NCBI GenBank assembly: GCA_009746045.1 | Contig: RPFO01000123.1 | Location: forward strand, 1,347,410-1,411,409 | Source: Mesostigma viride | Lineage: Eukaryota > Streptophyta > Mesostigmatophyceae > Mesostigmatales > Mesostigmataceae | Direction of reading: 5' to 3' | Length of the DNA: 64,000 nucleotides | Part shown: positions 47,509 to 59,881 of the stretch, piece by piece | Layout: each line of letters begins with the position of its first letter | Numbering within the stretch: the stretch's first letter is position 1 | Notes under the pieces: generated by a model | The model's database searches: none | What the model saw: only the letters and a program-made list of their open reading frames with translations | Told to the model about the DNA's origin: nothing | Translations under genes and position numbers: made by a program

Positions 47509-47574
47509 GTGCTAGTATAATCGGTTACGTACGGCTGTAACGCAGTATTTTGAAAATGCCACCAAAACGCAGCC

Positions 47575-48305
47575 TTGACAAGCAAATTCAGCTGTCGTCA
47601 GCGCGAAAAGGTTCGGCGTCCGCAGGAGTTGATGTCGCACGTGCTGCTGGCGACGGGAATGCCCGAGCACGTGCGACATCAACTCCTGCGGACGCCAACC
47701 TTTTCGCGCTCAGTGATCGAAGCTCTCCCCCCCGCTCTGCCTCCCTCGACGCAATGCTCTACACCAAATTCGTCGCCCATTCCCAAGAAAACCCGAACTT
47801 CCCATACCAAATGGGATGTCCGCTGCTTAGTTCGGCGCCGGCCAGCGGGATTTTTGCATCTTGGAAATCTTTACGCTCACGAAGGAACAATGTGACGATG
47901 TTATCAAGTTCCTGGCCCGCCATGACGAACTTTTCCTGCCTACCCCTGGCGACAAGGTCACCAAGCCCGCCTGGGAATGGCTGCTTCAAGAACCGGAGGC
48001 GTACTTGAAGGCAGTCATCATGTGCAGCTACCTGCGCTGCGACGCCCAGGACATCACCCAGATTGGCTACGCTGGCCTTCAGGAGCCTCCTGCATGAGCG
48101 CAGACGGGCAGCCACTGTCAGCAGCTGCAGCAACCCCGCAGAGCAGCACCTCCCCCAGCACGGACTCCATCCGAGCTGCAGTGGCGGAGTGCAGCTGGCG
48201 CCGATGGCTGAGCAGCTCGCCGCCCTGAACGCGCCTGACGGCCCACTCAACACTCTCTCGGCCAAGGTCAACAACATTGAAGCCAGAGTCGCACTTAACC
48301 CCTAA
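47575..48305 (+). pseudogene. Decayed coding remnant
   Basis: Protein-like pieces lie in different frames: FVAHSQENPNFPYQMGCPLL, FTLTKEQCDDVIKFLARHDE, KVTKPAWEWLLQEPEAYLK with AVIMCSYLRCDAQD, and EQLAALNAPDGPLNTLSAKV. The order and a coiled-coil-like end recall ORF1 or gag-type proteins of retroelements, but no zinc knuckle or other signature is present. It lies immediately beside the LINE fragment. Frame changes make it non-functional as read. Confidence 0.35.
47600..47710. repeat. Large hairpin, 45-bp arms, 20-bp loop
   Basis: Left arm 47600-47645 and right arm 47666-47710 are reverse complements apart from one extra C in the left arm. The arm contains GCGCGAAAAGG and GGCGTCCGCAGGAGTTGATG. 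Confidence 0.95.
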
Positions 48306-48362
48306 ATGGTCTTGCGGCCGATTTTCCGCCAAAAATCGAGTTCCAGCCGATGCATCGGCCCC

Positions 48363-48775
48363 TTCTCGGGCGACCAAATGCCGCGAAAACTATTGAGAAT
48401 TAGGAAACGTTTAGCTGAGAAGATCGAAAGTTTATAAAATACTCTAAAGCATGGTATATGGGTTTGCATACTTCTGACAAAGTTATAGAGGTGTTCTGGC
48501 CGGTCAAAGTACAAGGGGTCAGGGTACTTTTTCACGTACAACGCGCATTCCGGAAAACGACGACCTGGCCATGGCGGCTTGCGCCCACGCATGGCATTTA
48601 CGTTTTCGTTCGAATTTTCTGACCAAACTTAGGATATTGATTTCATACGTCCTAAAGATCATACAGGCCAATTTTTGGTTCGCGGGAATGCCATTTGATA
48701 GGTGTCGGCAGCGTTCTTGCTGGAAAAAACTGCGATCAGGCCGGACGATAGAAACGTTGACAGCAATACCTTTCC
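48363..48775 (+). repeat. Dispersed repeat family, copy 2
   Basis: The counterpart of 45,640-46,063, in opposite orientation and 2.7 kb away. It lacks the doubled terminal arm, so the 96-bp palindrome is specific to copy 1. Confidence 0.75.
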
Positions 48776-49634
48776 GGCGTATTTTAAAGGATATATCGGT
48801 TTCTTTGTACTTTTTATGATACATATTAGTCGTAAACGTGCAAGGGTGGCCAGAAATCGCCGAATCCAGCGACCATGCTGCACAACTTTGGTGTGCCGAA
48901 ATGCACCATTTTGCGGCCACCGCCTGGGCCAAGGTAACGCCATCCATGCCTGGTAAAGCTTAAGCATCGTTTTCCTATCGATGTTTGACGTTTATTTATA
49001 CGTTCTAGCTTGTGTAGCACATTCTTTTTGCATTATTCATGCTCTTTCTTGACCCTGGCCTGGCCCCTTTCTAAAACACCCTTCTTAGATGCTTCCCTCA
49101 GTCAGTTGACCTGCCGGCCACAGGGTGATGGTGATAAGTTTTAGAGGCTGTATGGGTTTGAATACCTCCATACATGTTTGTTATACATTTCCCATACACA
49201 TATTGCATGAGTGTGAGGCAGTTGGCTGGTCTCTGTGGCATCATCAAGCACGTAACTAGTGAGTAAAAGCTTCCCATTGACAGCATGTGCCACCAGGTGT
49301 GCTGGCCATCACCTGGCAAGCTATCGCACCTGGCAAGCTATCGCAGCTTAGGCCTAGATTATCCTTGCTAGGGCAGGCTGAAATAGGCTCAACATCACTA
49401 GTTTGTTGGTGGTGGCTGCCTCCTAGAATGCATGCCTTGCGTAGGGTATCCGTCACGGTACCACGTTACCTACTACGTGCATGGACAAGAAGGTGGCACC
49501 TGCACATACGGTGCCATACATAGTAATAAGGGCAGTGTGATGATGCAGTTACATGTTTCCCCATCATTGTGGATTAAGGGAAATGTATTGTTTGGCATGG
49601 TTGGTGGCCATATTAGTAGGTAGTTACCCCCTTG
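48776..49634. other. Intergenic region, no supported gene
   Basis: Unique sequence. A short tandem duplication (ACCTGGCAAGCTATCGC, twice) lies near 49,310-49,345. Nothing else is supported. Confidence 0.35.
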
Positions 49635-50261
49635 TGTTACGACCCGGTTCTTCTACTCTACCTCGACCCCAGGATCTAACCTGTCCTAGACTAACTAACC
49701 CGGTAGAAGAAGGAACCCTGTTCTGCATTTTGAAAGATCGTTGAACTCCCGACTCTAATGCTTTCCGATAATTGTTTCCATACTAAGCAATTGACACATT
49801 TACTTAGACATTACTGGCAATAACGTACATCCATGGTTCGACTAGCTATAACAAGCCATATCAAAGGTCGAACTCTCAACACAAGGAAATTGCAACACCT
49901 AAATTGGCCGACAACCTCGTGCGTACTCGGGCCACACATGGCCCTCGCCCGTACGATCACGGACAGGGTAGATCTATGCAGGACAACATTCTATTGCCCC
50001 GTAGAGAGGGCGCTGGTCCAGAACACACAGAGCGCCAACGGTCCAGGCCATAAAGTACGCAGCGCGGCGCGACTGCACCGGCCCACAGCACTGAACAATT
50101 GATACGTAACTGGACCGACTAATAAAAAGGGTCCTAACCACACGTAAACGTAGGAAGGACAACAGTCGTAACCACGGACTGTTCCGGAATAGCTGAGGCC
50201 ACCAATAACGTAAGGCCTGAATTTACGGCCGTAGTAACACAGTTTGTTACGCGCCGTAACA
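49635..50261 (-). repeat. Putative LTR of a minus-strand retroelement, 627 bp
   Basis: Ends TGTTACGACC (left) and GCGCCGTAACA (right) form TGTTAC/GTAACA inverted termini. Immediately to the right is CCTCCCCCC, which on the - strand is a polypurine tract GGGGGGAGG directly before TGTTACGG. This is the layout of a 3' LTR of a - strand element. No partner LTR with matching sequence was found up to about 55 kb, so the element is either truncated or this is a solo or diverged LTR. Confidence 0.5.
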
Positions 50262-53200
50262 CCTCCCCCCATAAAAGGTAGGGAGTCCTCTCCCTACGTC
50301 AGGGGAGCATAAACACTGGATCATACACAGACGGAGGTAGGTCGGTAGGAATAAAAACCTATCGCACCCAACTATAACCCAACACAATCAACTAGCCACC
50401 CAGGGCTCCCAGCGCAAATAAGTTAACCTCGGGTCCACCCCCAAATGGTGTAGGGATCACCAGCACCACGCCGGGTGTGAGGCTCCCCTAACTGCCTTGC
50501 ACTGAGGCTTGCCGGGCGGGACGGCACTAGGCAGGACACGCGTAGGAAACAATACTCGCACCAAGTGCCAAGGATAACCAACCAACTGGCCAAGCATAGA
50601 GGGCGACTCTATATACCGGAGGGACAACACCCTCAGGTCGGGCCTAGAGCCCTCTATCTACTGGCCATCAGCCTGGTAGGTCCTGCGCGTCGCTATCAGC
50701 ACATCCAAGTACGCGCGGTAATGAACGACATCCTCGTCGTTGTCATGGCGGCCAATTGTAAGGTAGACATCCTCCCACACAACGGTAGGAAACAAAACCA
50801 GGAAAGCCCAGTAACACCGATGTTGGGTGATCACAATGAGCATACAAGCCTAATCAAAATGGCTACACTCGAACAATCAGGAAAAAGGGTTCCAATGCCC
50901 GGAGGCAGAGTACACGCAGATAGGGACGGCTCGCACAGGTCAGCCGAGGGCGCACCAACGTGGAGAAGAACAGATGCAACAGCAGATCCACGTTGGCATG
51001 CCACATCCGGATGTGCCGAATCTCACGACCCTCTCAGATGCGGAGATCCTGCATGTCGCGTGTTGGTGGACAGGGGACCACTAGCGCTCGCACGGGGCGG
51101 GGGGGGGCACTGTAGGCATCCGACCCCTGACCGGGCAGCGGCGCAGGCCGACAAGCGTCCCAAACCGCGGTAGGCCTTGTACAGCAGCATATACAACAAC
51201 ACCATATGGTACGACGGCCTGTCAGAATCCAGCGGCAGCGCTGGATCAGATAGAATGTCAAGGCGCTGGGTGAAGGCCGCGGAGCGGATCGACAGCATCC
51301 AGCCAGCCACTCGATCACCAAGCGCACCTGCTCCGCCAACTCCAGCGCGGTGAGACGACGGTAGGAGTGACCAGCACCATCCGCGGGCAGCGCACTCCGC
51401 GCAGCAGCAGCGTCGGTGGGGCCAGCCAGGGGCACGGCAGCCGTAGGCGGCGGCAAAACACTGCCGGAAGAAGACGACGCAGAACCCGTAGACAGCGCGG
51501 TCGCCACAGGTTCAACCGGAGGCGCCACGGAGGTAGGAATAGGGTCGCACGCAGGGGCGACAGGTACCTCGGGCACCGCGACATACTCTCGCATGGCCAC
51601 AACAAGATTGCGGGGTGACGCGCCGATGACTCCTGACGTCGCGACAACGTCGCGCAAGGGTGCGCGACATGAGCGCTCGTAGGAGCGCTAGGGGCGCAAA
51701 CCGACGCCACAGAGGCGCAAGTAGGCGTGGCACGCAGAGGTAGGCGGCACCACGAATTGTCAGATGCCGGACGACGGCGCCACAGAGACGGGAGACGGTG
51801 CGACTGACGCGCGTGACGTAGCAACATGATCGGGAAGCGGTGCAACAGACTCGCACGGCGTCGCACCAGAGTCGACTGGGGACGCGACAGGGGCGCGCAC
51901 AGGCATGTAAGGGTCGCTCGTCAGCGCAGCAACAGCGGACGACAAGGCGACAGGGTCGCATGGAGGGGCGACAGCCGCGGCAACTGGGTCGCCCAGGTCC
52001 CACAAGGGCGCGACGGGCGCGCACCGTGGCGCAACAGGGTCGCACAATGGCGCAACAGTAGTGACTTAGATGACGCGACCGCGACTGTGGACAGCGGGCT
52101 CGAGTCGCCCAACAGCGCATCGTTGTCGAAATGAGTAGCGACAGCCACGGAAGACGTCTCTCCAACAACGGATGGCTTCGCACCAGCAACGGAAGGCAAC
52201 GCGCGAGCAGCGGAAGGCATCACAACTGGCAGTAGGTGGGCACACCAAACGGCGTTGTTGGCGGTGCAACCGGCAGCCCAAAGCAGGCTACCCAAGACCG
52301 ATCGCCAATGCAGCAGTAGAGATACGAGCCCAAAAGGGAAGGGTGCGGAAACTTGCTATCTGTCTCGCGTAGGTATTATCTCCTGACAAGATTCACAAGT
52401 TCGCACCTACTCTTCTGCATCACTGGACCAAGAAGGCCAGTCAGGGCGAGTGACCAAGTCAAGGACACGCTTGTTACAATGATGGGCATACAAGTCATGT
52501 AACCAGTAGACCAGCAGGGCAGATAGGAGGAGGCGCCACTGCAGGGGATCTTCCTTTCCTAACACATAGAGAAAGCCACTTGGGAATCTACAAGGGTATC
52601 GACCAAACTCTTGTGGGTGGGACGCAGTAGCAGCAAGTGCCTCAGGCTCAGTAGCGTTAAACCGACTAATTAGCGTTCCATGTCAAAGGTAGGGGTAGCA
52701 GCAGTCGTATCTTAGTACTGCAGCAACAACTTTGCCAAACAATAGAGGACCTGAAGGCTCTACAGCACAGTAGAGTTTACCGGCTCTGGTAGACACATGA
52801 CTATATAAAGTGGAACATGGAGTAAATTTTTCAGTTCCTTCCCCCCCCACAAAGCCAATAGGTGTGCCCTCACACTAGGGTTAAGGGACAGCCCCACATG
52901 GGAGAGAAGAACAGACATGCAAACAACAGTGTGCAAAAGGTAGTAGGCATACAATTCAGCGTCTGGGACATGGGTAGGGTGTGCACTATCCTTAAACTAC
53001 TACACATGCATTGTAGCACAAAACGAGGAGGTGGGTAGGCGGGAGTCTGTTCAAAAAAAAACTTGAGACTCATCAGCAACAACCATATACCTATAGTAAG
53101 TTCAATTTCATCCCAGGTAACACCTGCTATCGCAATAGGATCTGTACACGTACAGAATTTGGTAGGTGAGTCCGCCGTTTCCACCACCAATTGGAGAAAC

Positions 53201-54271
53201 ACACACCATAAATAACCATGATCCTTAAATTCATCACGAGCCTGGTATCCATTGTAAATTCATCACGAGGCACTAATACATCCAATAGGAGACAGACGGT
53301 AGGTTCAGATATAGGCACAAAAGTAGTATCAACCAAGGACTTTTCAACTTTGTAGGGGCGATCGGGTATCCCATAATAAGTACCATCAGAATAATGCACG
53401 TTGATAGGAGCACGATGTGGGGTAGGGGCTAAACCTAATCTCTAAACTAGCCTTGCTCACAAGGAAGCTAGTTACCCCACTATCCATAAGAACCAACAAT
53501 ACATCAAGAAGGTCATCACAATGAAGGAAAGAGTCCACAACGGTAGAAGGAACAGTAACTTAGACCACCGTTTACAAACATCAGGAGTCTAACACATAGT
53601 GGTAAGGTATTGTCAGCATCCACAGTAGTAATAAATACTTGCAATCATGTGTCGTCAAATTATGTGTTCGTAGACAATGTAATGGTAAGTGCACCGACAT
53701 CAAGAGTGATCGGGGTGTCAGCAATAGAAGACGAACCAGTATCACATATATCTAGTTCTTCAACGTAGGAGGATTCTTCCTCATAATAGTAGCTAGTTCA
53801 GACGTGATACAGGTAGTAAGGTAGTGTGGAACTAGCACTGAATCAGGTAGGCGCCACCTATTATGGTTTTGCCAGGACTCAGAATTATTCTGAGTTAGTA
53901 GCATGACAAAGGTAAAGAATTGTTGGGGAGTAGACATCCAACTTAGGGATACTAGCAAACAAAGGTAGAGAGGGGGGCTTAGGGGGGTGGGCACGGTCAT
54001 ATGTACCAATAGGCCCACCATCCTCATCCGATACAAAGGGAGGTAAGAACCTGGGGCTGGGATAGGTTTTAACCAGAGGGTTGGAAGGGGCCACAGCCTC
54101 AGGAGCATGACCAGACATGTATGGAATAGTATATTCTTCCCTAACAGACGAGTAGGCGTAGTGGTCATAATTCTTATCATGTAAGGGCATGGTACTAAAA
54201 TCACTATTTTTTTCTAATTCAGCCACACGCGAAGGAGCTTGTGCAGCCTCATAAGCGGTATCAGGGTACAC
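50262..54271 (-). mobile_element. Degenerate LTR-retroelement interior
   Basis: Fragments on the - strand include MYPDTAYEAAQAPSRVAELE (about 54.2 kb, gag-like position) and a retropepsin-like VLMDSGVTSFLVS at about 53,455-53,490. Pro/Ala/Val-rich low-complexity frames lie at 51.0-52.2 kb (PVAPLCDPVA type). No reverse transcriptase YxDD or integrase HHCC pattern could be found, and frames are short and broken. The extent is inferred from the LTR at 49.6 kb and the protease motif; the 51-52 kb GC-rich part could be unrelated DNA. Confidence 0.4.
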
Positions 54272-54775
54272 TATACTTTTCGTCCGAGGGTAGTAAAAAT
54301 GATCCGAGGCGTAAATTACGAGGTCTTATCTTACTACCTAGATACGAGGCGTGAGATCCAACGCCGTAATCATTACTACCTATCATCCTACGTAGTAATT
54401 TTACTAGCCGTAAGTAAGAGTAACGTTACGACTGCACATCTTTGGTAGTACATTACCGACAGAGTAAATTACCGCGACGGGTCTTGGTTGGTAATCTACC
54501 ACCTGTAGATTAGGTGCCAGTGATCCGATGCTGTAAGATACGTTTTAGTAAGTTACTTCGGGGATCTTTGCCTGTACACGGCCAGATGGATAATTATATT
54601 GTAATGGAGAAGTGGGAGAACGTGCGTGTCTATTAGCAAATGCAGCGAAATATAAAAATGTAGTTATCAGCCTTTTTCGCCTATTCAGCAGTTGTCGTTG
54701 TCGGCCGTTGTCAGTAAGCGGCTATAGATTATGTGTGCTGGGGCCGGTGAAAAGACGCTAGCAAAGTTCGTCTGA
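54272..54775. other. AT-rich spacer
   Basis: Rich in short TACTACCTA/TTACGAGG-like motifs (about 54,310-54,500) without regular period. No gene is supported. Confidence 0.35.
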
Positions 54776-55886
54776 ATGGCGTCCAATAGAGGGGATTTTA
54801 TTCTTAGTGGATTGTTGGACGAGGAGAAGGCGAGGTTGCTGGCGGAGAATGCGAAAGAGCAGAGGGAAGCAGCGGAAGCCGTGCGTGGAAGATGAGGTAA
54901 CGGGATGGAGTGTGGGCCCTGGCTTCTGGTTATGAAATGATGGCGGTTGCAGGCCAGCCGTGCTCGCTGGTAATGGGTGCGTGGTGTTGAAATCCAAGTT
55001 CTGCGCGTATTCTGTTTTTTGGTCAATGATTGAAGGGATGTCGCCTTGTTTTATTTTTGTGCATCTGCGTCCCGTCGTGACTGCCTCGTCATGGACGCCC
55101 AGGGGTAGAAGTTCGAACGAGGGAATGATTTTTCAAACGCCTGGATATGTTATGATAGTACGAATAAATGGTAATGGGTAGAGGCGGCCAAAATTTTGTT
55201 GGAAGTGTGCCAACGCCGCACATACGACTTGAACAACCCTAGGTATCTTAGGAAAAGGAAACACGGATACGTCGGAGTGGAGGAAGAGGAAGACGATGAC
55301 GATGGTGAAGACGGAGAGGTTTACAATGGAGGCCTTGAGAATGGGGAGACATTGAATCAGGAGAGCAGGGTAGCGGTGAGTGGCCCGTCATGAATTACAT
55401 TGTGGTTGCAGTTGTTAGCGAGGCGTGTTGATTGCTTCTTGCCGCGGGTAATCGCTAGCGCGCATAACCTTCTTTTTTCAACAGGTGTTCTGGTGCATTG
55501 ACTGCCGCAAAGCAATTAATGGGACTGATTATGTGCCTATGATGCCGTTTGGGAATCATACATTGCCAACATTTCGTGTTTAGAAGGCGCGCCTTCAGAA
55601 GCATATTCAGCACCGCACGAGCCAGGTGCTGAAGGCGTGCTTGGAGAGGAAGGGGTATAAAGTGCGCATGACCGCATCGAAGAAGAAGAAGCAGCAGGAA
55701 TCGGGCAAGACCATGATAACCGAGCCAGGATTGGCTTTCGTGCATGCAGTACATGGTGCGGCGCAGGCAGTGAATGCTGCATCGATTGCAGCGGTGCAGC
55801 CTGTGGCCATGGCGGTGCAGGGCGCGGGTCCTGAAGTGTGGGCGTTGGCGAAGCAGATTCACGATGCTGTCATGGCCACGTTGTGA
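54776..55886 (+). pseudogene. Multi-exon gene with in-frame TAG, C2H2-like finger
   Basis: Exon-like pieces: MASNRGDFILSGLLDEEKAR (from 54776), then ILLEVCQRRTYDLNNPRYLR with an acidic run EEEEDDDDGEDGE (about 55,182-55,379, donor GCG|GTGAGT). Next, after TTTTTTCAACAG, comes VFWCIDCRKAINGTDYVPMM...FRV. A TAG at 55581-55583 then interrupts the same frame, which continues KARLQKHIQHRTSQVLKACL, a Lys run (SKKKKQQ) and an Ala/Val-rich tail to TGA at 55886. WCIDC with HIQH could form a BED- or C2H2-like finger spanning the TAG. Either this is a pseudogene, the stop is read through, or the third exon ends there. The first junction's phase is unresolved. Confidence 0.5.
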
Positions 55887-57034
55887 AGCCAAGGAATGGG
55901 TGTTGGTTCCAGTCAGGTGCCTCGCCCGGAGGAAGCTTTTCTGCTGTAAGCAGAGGTGCGGCATCAAGCATTTGCAATCGCCATGAGAGCAGTGGAGATG
56001 TCTGCGGCATTGGGAGATCTGCAGACAATTGCAGGAGGACATTGTGCGGTACGCTTGTAGGGTGTATGCTGTGTTGTTCCGCTCGCTAATGGACATGTGC
56101 CCCTGTAACCTCTTCCAGGCTACTATCTCCTATACACCTCTTCAGGCTTGAAAAGTAAATTGCTGTACGGTTCACAATTGGCATGGCTTGACATGCACGC
56201 GTCCTTGACTGTGGTGTGCATGGGTTTGGGGTTTAGCGGTTTACATCAGACTCAGCTGTGTATCTGCTTAATCAGCCGACGTGTCACATGGGGACAGCAA
56301 CGGCGCTGGGATGCAGCCCGGTGTGAATGCGAGTAAATTACGCGCTGTCATGCATGACGGATGGGGCGTGGAAGCCACGACCCACGCTTTTGTGTGTGCA
56401 CGGGGGGGCTAGGGTGCCAGTCCTTGTGTTGCTGCCATCCATATGGGCATGGATATGCGGGAAGCTTTCCCCGTACCCATACTTAATGATGCATGGACTG
56501 GTTGTGACAGCCAAGGGTTTAGCTGGCGTGGGTTTGCTGACTGATCATGGCAGGCTGCTAGGCTGGTGCTAGAACAGCCATAGCGCGGTTACTGCTATGT
56601 CTTGCCCGTGATAACTGATGCTGCAGCCATGCGTGGAGCGCGAATCGTCCCGTGAGGAGAAGGAGGAGGCGGGGCCGGTGCACCCACGGGCAGGGCCGGA
56701 GAAGAAGGAGGCGGAGCACCCAGTGTGGGAGAAGGAGAAGGCGGGGAAGCACTGAAGCTCCACCCCATGTCAGGCCTGTAGTATAGGTGCCAGTTAACTA
56801 AACCCATGCACGTGCAGGTTGTAGCTCAGAATGTATTTAAAATCATATGCCCCTTTGCAGGTATATATGTGTAACAGTGACTCCCAACGGATATATGTTC
56901 CTAATTTATTAGATTCTTACTGAATAATTGTTGTCTTTATGAACCCATGAAGAGCAAAGCCCGGTGGGGAGTACATGTAACGCATTACCACGAGAAGGGG
57001 TCCCCACACCGAACTTCTTCGCTCTCTGTTCCTA
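55887..57034. other. Region with one exon-like fragment
   Basis: Mostly unsupported. At 56,627-56,754, after GATAACTGATGCTGCAG, a + strand frame reads ERESSREEKEEAGPVHPRAG then PEKKEAEHPVWEKEKAGKH before TGA. Its Glu/Lys composition suits a terminal exon, perhaps of the 54.8 kb gene. No other feature is seen. Confidence 0.25.
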
Positions 57035-57275
57035 TGCAGAACAAGAAGAGGTGGATGACCAATGTCCCGGCTCACACGCCAGCCCCTGTGGGCAAGCCCC
57101 CTCCCCCAAAGCGGAAGGGGCGCTTTGGGGAGAAGTGTAGTTAGGATTTTGTAGACTAGATAGGTTAGAGTTACCTTATTTCGATGTCGCGGCTTGACCC
57201 ACCTCCACCCATTCAGCAAGGAATATGTGCTACATGATATCCCAACGGAGGCATGTTATAATTTTATTTGATTGT
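57035..57275 (+). mobile_element. LINE 3' end, copy C
   Basis: Encodes the same C-terminus as copies A and B (PVGKPPPPKRKGRFGE) and is followed by the same 3' UTR (AATATGTGCTACATGATAT, then CGGAGGCATGTTATAATTT). It lies on the opposite strand to copies A and B. Confidence 0.8.
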
Positions 57276-57868
57276 TTAATGTAGTGTCTTGGGGCATGAT
57301 GCAGATGAGATTTGTAACTTCCGTGTAATTATGTTTCTAAATAGATTAGCATAGTACTATAAACATGCCCATGCGCATGACACGCAAGTACTTACGGACT
57401 TCCACCAGACCTGGCAATAAACAAGCATTTGATGGGATGGACCCAGCGATACATAATGGCGTGCATGCATGAAAAATATACACTATGCATGGCCCAATGG
57501 GCATGCATTAAAGTAATTAGCAATGATAGCCGAGTACCTCCTATCTCATCCCATGTGGCGTCAGTCACAGACGACCTGAAAATAATACAGTAGACATAAC
57601 TGAAAGCTCTTGTCAAAAGATATTGGCACTGTCAATAGGTGGTAACAACAAAACCACGACAGGCCAAGGGAAAGGCCGACATGAGAGCACTGAAGCTAAA
57701 CCGGCAGGCCGGGCCACAATTAACCCTCCAGCCCGAAAGTGCCACTGCATCATGTAAGACAAGCCTGAAATATGGACCAAGTCTCCCCCCACAAGAAATG
57801 TCCCACAGGTAACAACCACCAGCAACTCGATCACAGCTGACTGAAACGCATCCACAAAGACTGGTGTT
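57276..57868. other. Intergenic region
   Basis: AT-rich then mixed sequence, presumably including the 3' untranslated region of the - strand F-box-like gene. Nothing else is supported. Confidence 0.35.
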
Positions 57869-59113
57869 CTAGATACGAGTAACCACTTTCACGCCCATGA
57901 GGGTCGGGACGGCACTCCGACTGATAGTGTAGAGCCACCGGCCACACTCGCCCAGAAAGCGTCCTGCCTGCCCATACGTGTTCTGGGTAGACCGCCCAAA
58001 TCGATTGCCGTCGCGCATGCACGTTGTCCGTGCCTCCTCAACCAGGTGCGACCCTCTTCCACGCAGCAGCCGCAACGTGCAGGGCTCCTGCAACCGCTCT
58101 TTAAGGACGTTGGTAGCCGCTGGGTGCGTCAACAAGACGGCGCCGGCGAGAACCACGGGATCAAGTGTAGGCATGGACTCCAGCAAAGTTGCCCACCCTG
58201 CACGATCCCAATAGTCCCTAGTATGCCCCGTGGACTCCCACCCCTCTCCCCAAGCCTGGCAGCTGGTGAAGACCACAATGCTGTACAGACCCCACATGAT
58301 CGGCGACTGCCATACGTGGTTCCACTCTGCCACGAGCTGCCTCTCCATTTCCTCTGGGGGCAGCAGGTCGTGGCCGCGCCTTTCGTCTTCATGTTGCCGC
58401 CACTGGGCAACGTATTCCATGCTCCACTGACTGCCCAGGTCTGCGGGAATGTCGCGAAGCGAGAACAAGTTCCCCAGGCAGGTGGGAGGCTGCCGGCGCA
58501 GACGCGACTTCACATCCGACATGAGCTTGCGAAATGTGGTGCCGTATGCCTCCAGGGTGGATGCAGACAGCTCCAACGTGATGCTGTTATTCCTGATGGG
58601 ATTAGCCCGGGTGGGATCGAATAAGGTGCCAGTGATGAGCATGCGCGTTGGTGCTGCGATGTCGTCAATAGGGCCGTACTCTTCCTCCAAATGCTCCGCC
58701 TCCCTCCAATGAATACCGGTCTTGATCTGCCACTTGTGCTGCTGCACTATCAAACGCACTTCTTTGCTCATTACGCTGACCCTCGCGCGTTCCAGGGGGC
58801 CGAGTAGGTCAACAATGCACCCGAGGATTCCGGGCTCCATATCTTGGCCGAACCATGCCGGCTCATCAGGCCTGTGCTGGTCAGCAACCCTCATGCGGTG
58901 TAATCGTACGGCAATGCTCTTCTGCGATAAGGACAGATTCTCGGTTACCGTTGCCAAATCGCAATGGGTCCGCAAAAATTCTTCGACTACCGCCGGCAAC
59001 GACTCCGTCGAATACAGTGTCCCTCCCGACCGGAATGACTCCTCCGAGTCGGAGGGATAGGATCCCGTATCCGCCGAGCTCATGGGGGACCGCTCCCCTG
59101 GATCATTCGACAT
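57869..59113 (-). CDS. F-box-like protein, family A member 3, 414 aa
   Basis: Starts at the first in-frame ATG (MSNDPGERSPMSSADTGSYP). The Ser/Asp/Glu-rich N-terminus of ~85 residues is probably disordered. An F-box-like region at about 92-123 (MEPGILGCIVDLLGPLERAR, then VMSKEVRLIV) has the same layout as in the genes at 5433 and 9864. The family blocks follow: IMWGLYSIVVF (272-282), W..LLESMPTLD (307-318) and AGAVLL (323-328). The gene is intronless, like its paralogues, although it lies among intron-rich DNA about 47 kb away from them. An SCF adaptor role is inferred from the family. No palindrome occurs nearby; instead a 95-bp tandem array lies upstream of its start. Confidence 0.8.
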   Translation of the reverse strand: MSNDPGERSPMSSADTGSYPSDSEESFRSGGTLYSTESLPAVVEEFLRTHCDLATVTENLSLSQKSIAVRLHRMRVADQHRPDEPAWFGQDMEPGILGCIVDLLGPLERARVSVMSKEVRLIVQQHKWQIKTGIHWREAEHLEEEYGPIDDIAAPTRMLITGTLFDPTRANPIRNNSITLELSASTLEAYGTTFRKLMSDVKSRLRRQPPTCLGNLFSLRDIPADLGSQWSMEYVAQWRQHEDERRGHDLLPPEEMERQLVAEWNHVWQSPIMWGLYSIVVFTSCQAWGEGWESTGHTRDYWDRAGWATLLESMPTLDPVVLAGAVLLTHPAATNVLKERLQEPCTLRLLRGRGSHLVEEARTTCMRDGNRFGRSTQNTYGQAGRFLGECGRWLYTISRSAVPTLMGVKVVTRI

Positions 59114-59394
59114 GTCCGCTAATGCAAAGGCTGCCGCCTGCACCTGAGATGTCTGCGCGAGTGTTCACGCCGCGATACAGTTAGTTAGTCAGTATGCGCG
59201 GAAAAGTCGACTCGTAAAAGTTATGTCGTCGTTCGACTTGAGAACCGGGTGGTGAGATTTGTGGGAAGGTTGTTGTAGTTGTTGTTGTATGTCCACGCCG
59301 CACATGGGCAGCAGAGATTTGTGTGGGAAGGAGGGTGCATGGTGATCTTCTGCCACACCTAATGTGCAATGATGCACGCGGTGAAGTGCAATAG

Positions 59395-59860
59395 CGGGTC
59401 GACAGGGGTCGCTGCGTACCTGCCGTGGGAAGGAGGACAAGTGATACACAAATACCGTACAAGTGATACACAATTGCAGCCAGGACAACAGCGGGTCGCT
59501 GCGTACCTGCCGTGGGAAGGAGGACAAGTGATACACAAATACCGTACAAGTGATACACAAATACCGTACAAGTGATACACAATTGCAGCCAGGACAACAG
59601 CGGGTCGCTGCGTACCTGCCGTGGGAAGGAGGACAAGTGATACACAAATACCGACAAGTGATACACAAATACCGTACAAGTGATACACAATTGCAGCCAG
59701 GACAACAGCGGGTCGCTGCGTACCTGCCGTGGGAAGGAGGACAAGTGATACACAAATACCGACAAGTGATACACAAATACCGTACAAGTGATACACAATT
59801 GCAGCCAGCACAACAGCGGGTCGCTGCGTACCTGCCGCGGGAAGGAGGGGGGTGGTACAC
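59395..59860. repeat. ~95-bp tandem array, 5 copies
   Basis: Units combine GCGGGTCGCTGCGTACCTGC, CGTGGGAAGGAGG and one to three copies of ACAAGTGATACACAAATACCG. The copy number of the short part varies (compare 59,560-59,580 with 59,650-59,680). It lies about 280 bp upstream of the - strand F-box-like gene, in the intergenic space shared with the divergent kinase gene. Confidence 0.95.
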
Positions 59861-59881
59861 AAATATCCGACCTATATATTA

